Made by a program: the position numbers and the translations under genes. Positions 1 to 8,615 of a stretch of 58,218 nt of DNA are shown here, in pieces. The stretch's first letter is position 1. Each line of letters opens with the position of its first letter. Source of the DNA: Hellea sp. (GTDB lineage: Bacteria > Pseudomonadota > Alphaproteobacteria > Caulobacterales > Maricaulaceae); assembly GCA_028224375.1 (NCBI GenBank), contig JAOIVW010000020.1:1-58218 (forward strand). Direction: 5' to 3'. The notes beneath the pieces were generated by a model, which had not been told where the DNA came from, searched no databases, and saw nothing but the letters and a program-made list of their open reading frames with translations.

Positions 1-59
1 TTACGGCGTGACTATGACTCTTCCTGACATGATTCTGCCATGCTTACATAGCCCGCACA

Positions 60-1235
60 TCAGCTCTTATTATCAAAATACTTATTGATGGAGCGCGTGA
101 CAGACTTCAAGACTTTCTTACGGTGATTGGCAGATTTTAACAGCTTCTCGTCTTTCGCATTAGACAAAAAACCCATCTCTAGCAAAACCGCAGGCACGTC
201 AGGTGCCAATAAGACGTAATAGCCAGCGCGGCGATGTGAATTCCCCACAAGTTGAGTAGAACCGCCTAGCTCATTTATGAGGATATCTGCAAAGGCTTCT
301 GATTGCGTCGAGGTGCTGCGCTGAGCCAAATCCACAAGAATATCCCCGACAGGATCACTTTGCGCGGTCAAATCAACGTCCATTATCCAGTTTTGTGAGT
401 TTACGATACGCTTTGAACGGTTCTTCGCCCGATCCGCGAGGGTATAAACCGAGGCGCCGCGCGCTGATTTATTTCCTGCTGAGTCAGCATGAATTGAGAT
501 AAAAAGGTCGGCTCCGCCAGCTCTGGCGATTCTGAGGCGCTCTTCATGCTCGACATATTTGTCCTTAGAGCGCGTCAGAATGACTTTATAGCGTCCCGTT
601 GCCAGCAATTGACGTTGCAGTTCCTTAGCCGAAGCCGATGTAATCAACTTTTCATATGTTCCTTTAATGCCGATTGCGCCAGGATCGCGCCCGCCATGCC
701 CGGGGTCGATAACAATGACAGGCTTGCGGAACACTTTAACAATTCCGCGCGGAGCCAGGCGGGGATAAGGAACTCTATCGTCAAAATAACGAGGTCCTGA
801 AACAGGTTCTGGTCTCGCAGCTGCAGATTTTGGAGTCTTGGCGTTTACGGACCCGCTTAAGCTAATCATTACATTAGACCCTGATACAGATTTTTCGGTC
901 ATTGTGATGCCTGCATTCAAATCCATGACAGCGCGGAAACCTTTATCGCGGGCAGCGATACGAATGCGTTTCACCGCGCCCTGCCCTTCAAGCACATGCG
1001 CCCCTGTTTTAAATGTTTTTCCGCCTATGTTCATATCACCATGAGGCACATCTATGACGATACGCGGCTTGTCGTCTCCGATTGCGAATATCTGAGAGTT
1101 TGCGTCTGATGAGAACTCAAGGATGACCGTCTGCTTGTCATAAGAAATATCAGTAAGCGTCTGCGCACTAGCGCAAAGCGTAAAGGCTCCCCATATGAGC
1201 AGGGTCAACAGCAATGTCACGACATTTCGCAGCAT
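60..1235 (-). CDS. N-acetylmuramoyl-L-alanine amidase (AmiC-like)
   Basis: Periplasmic zinc amidase that cuts the bond between N-acetylmuramic acid and L-alanine in peptidoglycan, as needed for daughter-cell separation. The first ~24 residues form a cleavable signal peptide ending ASAQ. An AMIN targeting domain follows (about 28-125), then an Amidase_3 domain (about 172-385). Zinc and catalytic motifs are visible: DPGHGG near residue 177, a TYEK glutamate shortly after, SIHADS in the middle and LLEMGF near the end. Length (391 aa) is normal for AMIN+Amidase_3 proteins. It is transcribed divergently from rne, an arrangement I recall from Caulobacter relatives. Confidence 0.93.
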   Translation of the reverse strand: MLRNVVTLLLTLLIWGAFTLCASAQTLTDISYDKQTVILEFSSDANSQIFAIGDDKPRIVIDVPHGDMNIGGKTFKTGAHVLEGQGAVKRIRIAARDKGFRAVMDLNAGITMTEKSVSGSNVMISLSGSVNAKTPKSAAARPEPVSGPRYFDDRVPYPRLAPRGIVKVFRKPVIVIDPGHGGRDPGAIGIKGTYEKLITSASAKELQRQLLATGRYKVILTRSKDKYVEHEERLRIARAGGADLFISIHADSAGNKSARGASVYTLADRAKNRSKRIVNSQNWIMDVDLTAQSDPVGDILVDLAQRSTSTQSEAFADILINELGGSTQLVGNSHRRAGYYVLLAPDVPAVLLEMGFLSNAKDEKLLKSANHRKKVLKSVTRSINKYFDNKS

Positions 1236-1529
1236 AGCTCTCTATGGCCTCTTATGGTGAACAGAGCGTTACTTTTAGTGCTATGAAAATAAGGTGACAA
1301 ATGCTTTGCGCAGTGCCGTTAAATAGGGCACAACGCGGCTACGAGCCAGAATCTAAGCGCAGGATGCGCCCGCAATCGCGGCTTTTCTAGCTCGACGTAC
1401 CGTCGTTTTACTTCGGCAGTACATAATGAAAGTTACTATGCACGCTGCAAACGCATATAATCAGTCCCTCACGGCCAAGGCCGGGACCGTTGCGCGTGCC
1501 GTAAAATCGAACATACACACATATTTATC
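1236..1529. other. Divergent intergenic region, amidase/rne
   Basis: About 290 bases between the amidase start and the rne leader hairpin, presumably holding both divergent promoters. I see no convincing -35/-10 pair, RNA gene or real reading frame. A short open frame starting at 1426 has no gene-like features and runs into rne, so I treat it as leader sequence. Confidence 0.5.
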
Positions 1530-1582
1530 AGAGCCCCTCTCCGCCCCGCCAATTCGGCGAAGTGACGGAGAGCCGAGGCTCT
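1530..1582 (+). promoter_or_regulatory. Stacked hairpin in the rne 5' leader
   Basis: Three helices nest perfectly here: AGAGCC (1530-1535) with GGCTCT (1577-1582), CTCTCCG (1537-1543) with CGGAGAG (1566-1572), and CGCC (1547-1550) with GGCG (1556-1559). The structure ends just before the TTGGAGAA ribosome binding site of rne. In E. coli, hairpins in the rne leader are bound by RNase E and let it destabilise its own mRNA. By analogy this may be the autoregulatory element, which is an inference. Confidence 0.6.
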
Positions 1583-1594
1583 TTGGAGAATACC

Positions 1595-4363
1595 ATGACA
1601 AAGAAAATGCTTATCGACGCCTCCCACCCGGAAGAAACGCGCGTCGTAATTGTAGACGGCAACCGAGTTGAAGAACTAGATTTTGAGAGCCGTAATAAAC
1701 GGCAACTCAGAGGTAATGTCTATTTGGCGCGTGTCACACGCGTCGAACCCTCACTTCAAGCGGCTTTTGTGGAATATGGCGGTAATCGCCATGGTTTCCT
1801 TGCCTTTAGTGAAATCCACCCAGATTATTATCAAATCCCGCATGAGGATAAGCTTGCCTTGCTCGAGGCTGAAGCCGAAGCGCAAAAAGAAGCTGACGCC
1901 GAAGAAGATGAAGAGATCATTGAGGACGGCGAAGCTGCAGAGCTCGAAGCCGATGAAAATGTAGACCCCGACGCAGAAGACGTGGCTGACGCCGATGACG
2001 AAGAAGTCGCGGAAGAACAGGTCAAAGTCGCCTCCTCGCGCCGCAAGCGCCAATCACGCCGCCGCTATAAAATCCAAGAAGTTATCAAGCGCGGTCAAAT
2101 CCTGCTTATACAAGCCGTAAAAGAAGAGCGCGGTAATAAAGGCGCGGCAATGACGACATATTTGTCGCTCGCAGGACGTTATTGCGTATTAATGCCGAAT
2201 ACGGCTCGCGGCGGCGGCATTTCCCGTAAGATTGCAAATGGATCTGACCGTAAACGCCTTAAATCCGTTATGAGTGAGCTTGAGGTTCCTCAAGGCATGG
2301 GCGTGATTGTTCGCACGGCCGGGGCGAAACGTACCAAAGCTGAAATTAAGCGAGATTATGAATATCTGTCCCGCCTCTGGGACGAAATCCGCGATACGAC
2401 AATGAATTCTATCGCCCCTGCTCTCATTCATGAGGAAGGCAATTTGGTCAAACGGTCTATTCGAGACCTTTATAACAAAGACATAGAAGAAGTACTCATA
2501 GAGGGTGATGAAGCTTATAAGAACGCCAAAGCCTTCATGAAGATGCTCATGCCGAGCCACGCCAAGAACGTTAAAGCGTACAAAGACGACATCCCGCTAT
2601 TCCTGCGATATAATGTCGAACGCCAAATCGAAGACAGCCTGAACTCAGTTGTGCAGCTTAAATCCGGCGGCTATCTGGTCATCCACCCGACTGAGGCGCT
2701 TGTCTCTGTAGACGTTAACTCAGGCCGTTCGACCAAAGAACGTAATGTTGAGCGTACAGCGCTTAAGACCAATACCGAAGCCGCCGAGGAAGTCGCCCGC
2801 CAGATGCGCCTCCGTGACCTTGCGGGACTTATCGTGATTGATTTCATTGATATGGATGAGCACAAAAACAACCGCGCCGTTGAACGTACAATGAAAAATG
2901 CGCTCACCCGCGACCGCGCCCGTGTTCAAACCTCCCGCATTTCACAATTCGGCTTGATGGAAATTTCCCGTCAACGTCGCCGCCGCAGTCTCCTCGAAGG
3001 CTCAACAGCGCATTGTGATCATTGCGAAGGCGTGGGCCGTAAACGCACCATCGAATCCTCAGCCCTCGCCGCTATTCGCGCCGTTGAGGAATTTGGCGTG
3101 CGCGGTAAAGCTAAACGAGTTCGTCTGAAAGTCTCTTCCGATGTTGCACTTTATATCTTCAACGAAAAGCGGGACTTGCTCCAACATGTTGATGATACAT
3201 CAGGGTTATTCACGGAGCTTGTTGGGGATGAAGAGCTCATCCGTCCGTCTTACGAAATTGAAGTTTTGGAGAAAGCAGAGGGTCAGGGCCCTGATCCGCT
3301 TGACGAAATAGAAAAAGAGTTTCGCAAGCAGCGCAATGCCAAGCCTAAGTCCAAACCGCGTCAGCGCGATGAAGATGACGAGAATGAACAGGATGATGAG
3401 TCCGAAGCGCCTAAATCTCGTAATAATAATGACGATGAGAACGAAGGCGGCAACCGCAAACGCCGCCGCCGAAGAGGCCGCCGTGGTGGACGTGGCAAAC
3501 GCCGTGATGAAAACACGAGCGAAGAGTCAAAAGACGAGTCAAATGAACAAAAGTCTTCTGATGAAACTGAAACATCTGAGACTGAAGAAAAGCCGAAATC
3601 TCGCCGTGGTCGCCGCAAAGCCCCTAGTAAAAAGCCAGATGACCAAACTGTAGAGGCATCAAATGATGCGCCTGCGGATGATGAAAAGCCGAAACGCGGC
3701 CGCCGTAAGGCCCCTGCCAAGAAAGCTGCAGCCACGAAAGCTGAAGCGCCTGCTGAGGTCGTCGAGTCTAAAGAAGAGTCGCCTAAACCGCGCTCTGGCT
3801 CTCGCCGCAAGGCCCCTGCTAAGAAGGTAGCGTCTGACGATGCGCCTAAGAAAAAAGCCCCAGCTCGTAAAAAAGCCGCTGTGAAGACGCCAGAAGTGAA
3901 GGAAAACATCACAAAGATGAAGTCCAAAGCACCAGCACGCCGCAAGGCTCCAGGCAAGGCGACCAAAGCGGAAACGACTGAGGAAACGCCTAAGGCAAAA
4001 CGTAAAGCCCCAGCGAAGAAGGCTCCTGCCAAAGCGAAAGCCGAAACGGTCAAAGCTAAGGCCCCTGCAAAGCGCAAAGCACCTGCCCGTAAAAAAGCAC
4101 CTGCGAAAAAGGCTGAAACCGAGGCGGAAAAAACGCCTCCTAAGAAAAAAGCCCCGGCCCGTAAAAAGGCACCCGCAAAGGCGGGTAAAGCTGATGACGC
4201 AGACAAGGCACCAGCCCGACGCAAAGCGCCAACACGCAAAGCTGCAGCCATAGAAGATGTCTCCATCAGCACGGACCCTCAAGACGTAACCGCGCCAGAG
4301 GACACTCAAGCCGCCAAGCCAAAAAAGACAAAGCGAAATTGGTTTGGTCTAAAGAAATCATGA
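1595..4363 (+). CDS. rne: Ribonuclease E/G
   Basis: Endoribonuclease that starts mRNA decay, matures rRNA and tRNA and scaffolds the degradosome. The ATG at 1595 is chosen over an upstream in-frame GTG (1562) because GGAGAA sits just before it and the protein then begins MTKKMLIDA as in the family. The S1 region is split by a highly acidic insert (about residues 82-145). The DNase I-like catalytic core carries DVNSG and DFIDM aspartates, followed by the Zn-link CDHC. From about residue 570 the protein is disordered: Arg-rich blocks, then ~300 residues of Lys/Ala/Pro repeats like histone H1 tails. The last residues (NWFGLKKS) may be a docking microdomain like the C-terminal GWW motif that binds PNPase in Caulobacter; this is inference. 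Confidence 0.96.
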   Translation: MTKKMLIDASHPEETRVVIVDGNRVEELDFESRNKRQLRGNVYLARVTRVEPSLQAAFVEYGGNRHGFLAFSEIHPDYYQIPHEDKLALLEAEAEAQKEADAEEDEEIIEDGEAAELEADENVDPDAEDVADADDEEVAEEQVKVASSRRKRQSRRRYKIQEVIKRGQILLIQAVKEERGNKGAAMTTYLSLAGRYCVLMPNTARGGGISRKIANGSDRKRLKSVMSELEVPQGMGVIVRTAGAKRTKAEIKRDYEYLSRLWDEIRDTTMNSIAPALIHEEGNLVKRSIRDLYNKDIEEVLIEGDEAYKNAKAFMKMLMPSHAKNVKAYKDDIPLFLRYNVERQIEDSLNSVVQLKSGGYLVIHPTEALVSVDVNSGRSTKERNVERTALKTNTEAAEEVARQMRLRDLAGLIVIDFIDMDEHKNNRAVERTMKNALTRDRARVQTSRISQFGLMEISRQRRRRSLLEGSTAHCDHCEGVGRKRTIESSALAAIRAVEEFGVRGKAKRVRLKVSSDVALYIFNEKRDLLQHVDDTSGLFTELVGDEELIRPSYEIEVLEKAEGQGPDPLDEIEKEFRKQRNAKPKSKPRQRDEDDENEQDDESEAPKSRNNNDDENEGGNRKRRRRRGRRGGRGKRRDENTSEESKDESNEQKSSDETETSETEEKPKSRRGRRKAPSKKPDDQTVEASNDAPADDEKPKRGRRKAPAKKAAATKAEAPAEVVESKEESPKPRSGSRRKAPAKKVASDDAPKKKAPARKKAAVKTPEVKENITKMKSKAPARRKAPGKATKAETTEETPKAKRKAPAKKAPAKAKAETVKAKAPAKRKAPARKKAPAKKAETEAEKTPPKKKAPARKKAPAKAGKADDADKAPARRKAPTRKAAAIEDVSISTDPQDVTAPEDTQAAKPKKTKRNWFGLKKS

Positions 4364-4396
4364 TAGAACCACGTCGTTAATTTTACTCATATCACG

Positions 4397-4418
4397 AAGC
4401 CTGCCTTATGGCGGGTTT
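4397..4418 (+). terminator. Probable rho-independent terminator of rne
   Basis: Stem AAGCCTGCC/GGCGGGTTT with a TTAT loop, 34 bases past the rne stop codon. It is followed by TTT, CTAC and TTTT rather than a clean T-run, so termination may be partial. Confidence 0.6.
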
Positions 4419-4557
4419 CTACTTTTGAGCCATGCAAGATCAATATTGAAAATAGCTAACGCGCAGATGAATTTCCTCACTTTTACCCCCTTGCATAGAG
4501 ACGCTTTTTCCCATAAGTAGCGCGGCAATATAGGAATCTCTTGGCTCTGACCTTTAC

Positions 4558-4585
4558 GCCGCCTTCACGGGCGGCTGATTATTTT
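4558..4585 (+). promoter_or_regulatory. Leader hairpin upstream of rplY
   Basis: Perfect GCCGCC/GGCGGC stem with a six-base loop, followed by TGATTATTTT, 27 bases before the rplY start. It looks like a weak terminator or attenuator inside the leader. It could also be a remnant structure with no function. Confidence 0.4.
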
Positions 4586-4612
4586 AGAGCCTATGAATAA
4601 GGCAGATGAAAA

Positions 4613-5272
4613 ATGAGTGTTGTTCTTGATGTAAATGTGCGTGAAAATACAGGCACAGGTAATGCGCGCGAAGCTCGCCGCAATGGTATGGTCCCCGGTG
4701 TTCTTTACGGCGGCGACGAAGCCCCTGTTGCAATCGCAATAAAAAGTAATGAAGTGCTAAAAGCTATAAACTCTGGTCAGTTTATCGGCAACATGATTGA
4801 GCTTGTTCATGACGGCAAAGGCCAAAAGGCTTTGACAAAGGACATTCAATTCCATCCTGTTACAGATTTACCCGTTCACTTGGACTTTTACCGCGTGACA
4901 GCAAAATCTATCATTGAAGTTGAAGTTACTGTGAACTTTGTCGGCGAAGAAGAATCACCTGGTATGAAGAAAGGCGGCGCGCTGAACATTGTGCGTTACG
5001 CTATCGAAGTAAAATGTCCCGCGGGCGAAATTCCTGACGGAATTGAAGTTGATATCTCCGCTATGGATATTGGCGATGCCATTCATATTTCAGACATCAG
5101 TCTTCCTAAAAACGTAAAGCCATCGATTACGGATCGCGACTTTACAATTGCAACAATGCAAGAGTCTCGCACAGAAGTCGAAGAAGCCGAAGAAGAAGAA
5201 GGCGAAGAAGTTGCAGTTGGCGATGTTCCTGCATCCGAGCAAACTGACGACGCTGCTGAGGGCGAAGGCTAA
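4613..5272 (+). CDS. rplY: 50S ribosomal protein L25/general stress protein Ctc
   Basis: Binds 5S rRNA in the large ribosomal subunit. This is the long CTC form (219 aa): an N-terminal L25 beta-barrel (about 1-95) plus the C-terminal TL5/CTC domain (about 100-190), then an acidic tail very rich in Glu and Asp. The N-terminal pattern (NVRENTGTGNAREARR, VPGVLYGG) is typical. It is followed closely by pth and ychF, a common bacterial order, so the three are probably one transcript. Confidence 0.96.
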   Translation: MSVVLDVNVRENTGTGNAREARRNGMVPGVLYGGDEAPVAIAIKSNEVLKAINSGQFIGNMIELVHDGKGQKALTKDIQFHPVTDLPVHLDFYRVTAKSIIEVEVTVNFVGEEESPGMKKGGALNIVRYAIEVKCPAGEIPDGIEVDISAMDIGDAIHISDISLPKNVKPSITDRDFTIATMQESRTEVEEAEEEEGEEVAVGDVPASEQTDDAAEGEG

Positions 5273-5316
5273 GCCGCTTGTTTGGCTGGTTTCGCCGCAA
5301 ACGAGCGGAGCCTGAT

Positions 5317-5886
5317 ATGCTTTTATGGGTTGGACTAGGAAATCCCGGCGCGAAATATGCCGGGAACCGTCACAATATCGGCTTTATGGTGATTGACGCC
5401 ATTGGCGATGATCACAACTTCCCTGCTGATAAATCTCAATTTAAAGGCTTAGTCCGTTCTGGCTTAATTGACGGCAAGAAAGTCCTTCTGCTTAAGCCTA
5501 TGACCTTTATGAATGAGTCGGGCCAATCGGTGCAGGCCGCCATGTCATTTTACAAAATTCCGTTGGAGAATGTGACAGTCTTTCATGACGAGCTTGATCT
5601 GGCCCCCGGTAAATTTCGGATGAAGATTGGCGGCGGTATTGCCGGGCATAATGGCCTGCGCTCAATACGTCAGCATTGCGGCGAAAACTTTCAGCGTGTG
5701 CGCCTCGGCATTGGTCACCCCGGCCACAAAGACAAAGTGCATAGCTATGTACTCTCTGACTTTGCCAAAGCTGAACATGCAATTCGTGATGATATTTGCA
5801 ACGGCGCTGCGCGCTATGCAGAGCTACTCGCTAACGGAAATGGTGAGCTGTTTCAGACTCGCGTGACAGAATATATAAAAGGATAG
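5317..5886 (+). CDS. pth: Peptidyl-tRNA hydrolase
   Basis: Releases tRNA from peptidyl-tRNA dropped during translation. Family motifs are present: VGLGNPG at the N-terminus, NRHNIGF with the catalytic His, PMTFMNESG, and the FHDELDL Asp region. The frame is open back to a TTG at 5278, but I choose the ATG at 5317: GGAG lies six bases before it and the protein then starts MLLWVGLGNPG, as in the family (189 aa). It lies between rplY and ychF on the same strand. Confidence 0.94.
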   Translation: MLLWVGLGNPGAKYAGNRHNIGFMVIDAIGDDHNFPADKSQFKGLVRSGLIDGKKVLLLKPMTFMNESGQSVQAAMSFYKIPLENVTVFHDELDLAPGKFRMKIGGGIAGHNGLRSIRQHCGENFQRVRLGIGHPGHKDKVHSYVLSDFAKAEHAIRDDICNGAARYAELLANGNGELFQTRVTEYIKG

Positions 5887-5890
5887 ATCG

Positions 5891-6988
5891 ATGGGTTTTA
5901 AATGCGGAATTGTGGGCTTGCCCAATGTGGGTAAATCAACGCTATTTAATGCGCTGACCAAAACGGCTAATGCGCAAGCCGCCAATTACCCCTTCTGTAC
6001 CATTGAACCTAACGTCGGCGATGTCGCGATGCCCGAGCCCCGTTTGGACATTATTGCTAAGATTGGCGGCTCAGCTCAAATCATCCCGACGCGTATGAAT
6101 TTTGTTGATATTGCCGGCCTCGTTAAAGGCGCTTCTAAAGGCGAAGGCATGGGCAATCAATTCCTTGCTAATATCCGCGAAACTGATGCTGTTATCTATG
6201 TACTGCGCTGTTTTGAGGACGAGGACATCACTCATGTCGAGGGCCGCATTGATCCGATGTCAGATTTTGAAACCATTGAAACCGAGTTAATGCTCGCCGA
6301 TCTTGAAAGTCTTGAAAAACGCAAAGGCGGGCTTGAGAAGAAAATTAAGCAGAACGACAAAGACGCGCTTCAAACCATGCGCCTCATTGAAACTGCCATT
6401 GCCGTTCTCGAAGACGGCAAACCGGCTCGTACAGCCGAAATTGAAAATGACGATAAAAAGGCTTGGCGGATGCTACAGCTTTTGACATCCAAACCTGTTC
6501 TCTATGTCGCCAATGTCGATGAGGAAAGCGCTGCCGATGGAAATGCATTTTCTGAGAAGGTTGTCGCCCATGCCAAAGCCGAAGGCGCGCAATCCGTTAT
6601 AATCTCTGCGCAAATTGAATCCGAGATGGCTCTGTTGGATGATGAAGAACAAGCCGAATATCTGGGGGCGATTGGCCTGACAGAACCCGGACTTAACCGC
6701 CTAATCCGCTCAGGCTATGCTCTGCTCGGGCTGCAAACCTATTTCACCGTTGGGCCAAAAGAAGCCCGCGCCTGGACGTTCCAAAAAGGCTGGACGGCCC
6801 CAAAATGTGCCGGCGTTATTCACGGCGATTTCGAAAAAGGCTTCATCCGCGCTGAGACGACAGCTTATGAAGACTATGTTGCCAATGATGGCGAGCAAGG
6901 TGCGAAAGAAGCCGGTAAAGTCCGCCAAGAAGGTAAAGAGTATATCGTCAAAGACGGCGATATCATGCTGTTTAAATTCAACGTTTAA
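5891..6988 (+). CDS. ychF: Redox-regulated ATPase YchF (Obg-like)
   Basis: Ribosome-associated P-loop NTPase of the Obg/YchF family that hydrolyses ATP and is linked to oxidative stress response and translation. The Walker A motif GLPNVGKSTLFNAL is near residue 8, DIAGLVKGAS is the G3 region, and a C-terminal TGS domain ends in GDIMLFKFNV as expected. Length (365 aa) is standard. It starts four bases after the pth stop and its 3' end overlaps the convergent membrane gene by three to four bases. Confidence 0.96.
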   Translation: MGFKCGIVGLPNVGKSTLFNALTKTANAQAANYPFCTIEPNVGDVAMPEPRLDIIAKIGGSAQIIPTRMNFVDIAGLVKGASKGEGMGNQFLANIRETDAVIYVLRCFEDEDITHVEGRIDPMSDFETIETELMLADLESLEKRKGGLEKKIKQNDKDALQTMRLIETAIAVLEDGKPARTAEIENDDKKAWRMLQLLTSKPVLYVANVDEESAADGNAFSEKVVAHAKAEGAQSVIISAQIESEMALLDDEEQAEYLGAIGLTEPGLNRLIRSGYALLGLQTYFTVGPKEARAWTFQKGWTAPKCAGVIHGDFEKGFIRAETTAYEDYVANDGEQGAKEAGKVRQEGKEYIVKDGDIMLFKFNV

Positions 6989-7437
6989 TCAAAAGTATTG
7001 TTGCGATCACCTAAAAGTTTTTCAGCACGTTTGCGCGTAAGTCCGCCATAAGCCCAGCGCATCATAAAGAAAACAATCACGAAAACGACAAGGAGTAACA
7101 CGCTCAAGATTGTTGCTATAGTTCCAGAGCCACCTGCTTCTGAGAAGACGTCTCCAAAGGCCCCACCGACAAATGCCAAAGCCAATAATGCGACATTAAT
7201 GGCTACAAAAATAAAAAAGCTGCCCAGAGTTAACGCATTTCGTTCTTCATCATTGGGCGCCCGGCTTTCTTTTTTGACAAACACCTCCCCAATTATCATA
7301 GCCGCTAAAAATGGGGCAATGACCGTTCCAGAGCTGCCAGCAGAAGACAGAAACATCGATATAATTGCAAAGAGAATAAGCATTCCAACATAGGCGAGCG
7401 CAAAAAATAGGAGATAGCTGCTAATAGGTCTATTCAT
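6985..7437 (-). CDS. Small four-helix membrane protein (ABZJ_00895-like)
   Basis: About 150 residues with roughly four hydrophobic helices (about 8-28, 33-52, 68-90, 105-128) and a basic C-terminal end, so an inner-membrane protein. The pattern, including an ExFxKKExRAP loop between helices 2 and 3, resembles the uncharacterised family NCBI labels ABZJ_00895; that match is from memory. The ATG at 7437 overlaps nothing and lies one base past the apt stop, so it is probably co-transcribed with apt. An upstream extension of the frame runs through apt and is not credible. Confidence 0.7.
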   Translation of the reverse strand: MNRPISSYLLFFALAYVGMLILFAIISMFLSSAGSSGTVIAPFLAAMIIGEVFVKKESRAPNDEERNALTLGSFFIFVAINVALLALAFVGGAFGDVFSEAGGSGTIATILSVLLLVVFVIVFFMMRWAYGGLTRKRAEKLLGDRNNTFD

Positions 7438-7438
7438 T

Positions 7439-7966
7439 TCAATGCCCTTCAAATTTGACCAATGTCGTGACGGGAATGCCCATACGCATAAGTTTTTCAG
7501 TTCCGCCCAACTCAGGCAAATCGATAACAAAAGCCGCGCCAATAATATTTGCGCCCGTTTTACGCAGCAATTTGACCGCGGCTTCTGCCGTTCCGCCGGT
7601 CGCAATCAAATCATCAACAATTAGAACATTTTCGCCTTTGCGAAGGCTGTCGGCATGTATCTCAATTGTATCCGTTCCATATTCAAGTGTGTAATCCTGC
7701 TCATAGGTTTTAAAAGGAAGCTTGCCCTTTTTACGGATGGGCACAAACCCCGACCCCAATTCATAAGCTACCGCAGTTCCGAAGGTAAACCCCCGTGCTT
7801 CTATACCCGCAACACTATCGACATCCTTATTCTTATAAGGAGCAGAGAGTTGAATGATAGCCTCGGTCAATGCCCGCCGATTAGTCAAAAGCGTAGTAAT
7901 ATCCCGGTACATAATGCCTGGCTTAGGAAAATCAGGAATCGTGCGAATGGCGTCTTTTAATTTCAT
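7439..7966 (-). CDS. apt: Adenine phosphoribosyltransferase
   Basis: Purine salvage enzyme making AMP from adenine and PRPP. The 13-residue PRPP-binding motif VLIVDDLIATGGTA is present at about residues 115-128, with the IEARGF substrate region at about 57-62 and the N-terminal FPKPGIMYRDIT signature. Length (175 aa) is standard. Its start overlaps the GST stop as ATGA, so GST and apt are translationally linked. Confidence 0.96.
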   Translation of the reverse strand: MKLKDAIRTIPDFPKPGIMYRDITTLLTNRRALTEAIIQLSAPYKNKDVDSVAGIEARGFTFGTAVAYELGSGFVPIRKKGKLPFKTYEQDYTLEYGTDTIEIHADSLRKGENVLIVDDLIATGGTAEAAVKLLRKTGANIIGAAFVIDLPELGGTEKLMRMGIPVTTLVKFEGH

Positions 7967-8607
7967 CGATTGATCTCATCAAATTTAGGCAAAACATGGG
8001 TTTCAACAAAGGCCTCAGCTTCCCAATCCTGAAAATCAGTGTCAGCCATAAGCTCCGAAATATAGGTGTCCGAGCGCGCGCTGCGCGGCAAATCATAGCT
8101 CGCAAAACGCGTGGCCGCAGGTGTATAAAAGGCATCCGCAATAGACCAATCATTGAAAAGAAACGGCCCGTCATGACGAGATAAAAGTTCATCCCAGAGT
8201 GCGCTCATTTCTGCGGCGTCATCCAAACAATTTTGCGGCATTTGTGTAGATGTGCGGCGCCGCAAATTCATCGGCGCTTCTGTGCGCAGGGCTGAGAACC
8301 CTTCATGCATTAATTTTGTTACGCGCTGCGCTTCGGCTTTTTGCTCGGGGTTTTTGGGCCACAAATTGGGCACAGCCTTTGCACAAAACTCTGAAATGGC
8401 CAGACTATCAGGTAGCATATCCTCTTTGATTTTTAAGACTGGCACCGTCCCCGCATCTGTCAAAGCCAAAAGCTTGTCTTTATAGCCCGGCACATCTAAA
8501 TCTATGACCTCTTCCTCAAAGGGAAGCTCCGCTTTGCGAAGCACAAGCCATGGCCGAAGAGACCAAGATGAGTAATTATAATTTCCGATATAGAGTTTCA
8601 AAGACAT
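7963..8607 (-). CDS. Glutathione S-transferase family protein
   Basis: Cytosolic GST fold: an N-terminal thioredoxin-like domain (about 1-80) starting MSLKLYIGNYNYSSWSLRP, with an SSW active-site region and the cis-Pro TVPVLK motif, then a helical C-terminal domain. The opening resembles the subgroup seen in many alphaproteobacteria; the substrate cannot be read from sequence. It overlaps apt by four bases. Confidence 0.88.
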   Translation of the reverse strand: MSLKLYIGNYNYSSWSLRPWLVLRKAELPFEEEVIDLDVPGYKDKLLALTDAGTVPVLKIKEDMLPDSLAISEFCAKAVPNLWPKNPEQKAEAQRVTKLMHEGFSALRTEAPMNLRRRTSTQMPQNCLDDAAEMSALWDELLSRHDGPFLFNDWSIADAFYTPAATRFASYDLPRSARSDTYISELMADTDFQDWEAEAFVETHVLPKFDEINR

Positions 8608-8615
8608 AATTTGCC

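Noticed and set aside
1426..1671. 81-codon plus-strand frame overlapping the rne start
   Set aside because: It overlaps rne in another frame, has no ribosome binding site and its end is simply shifted rne sequence.
3361..4309. Long reverse-strand open frames opposite the 3' half of rne
   Set aside because: They are mirror images of the low-complexity Lys/Ala/Pro codons; the translations are repetitive and have no start signal.
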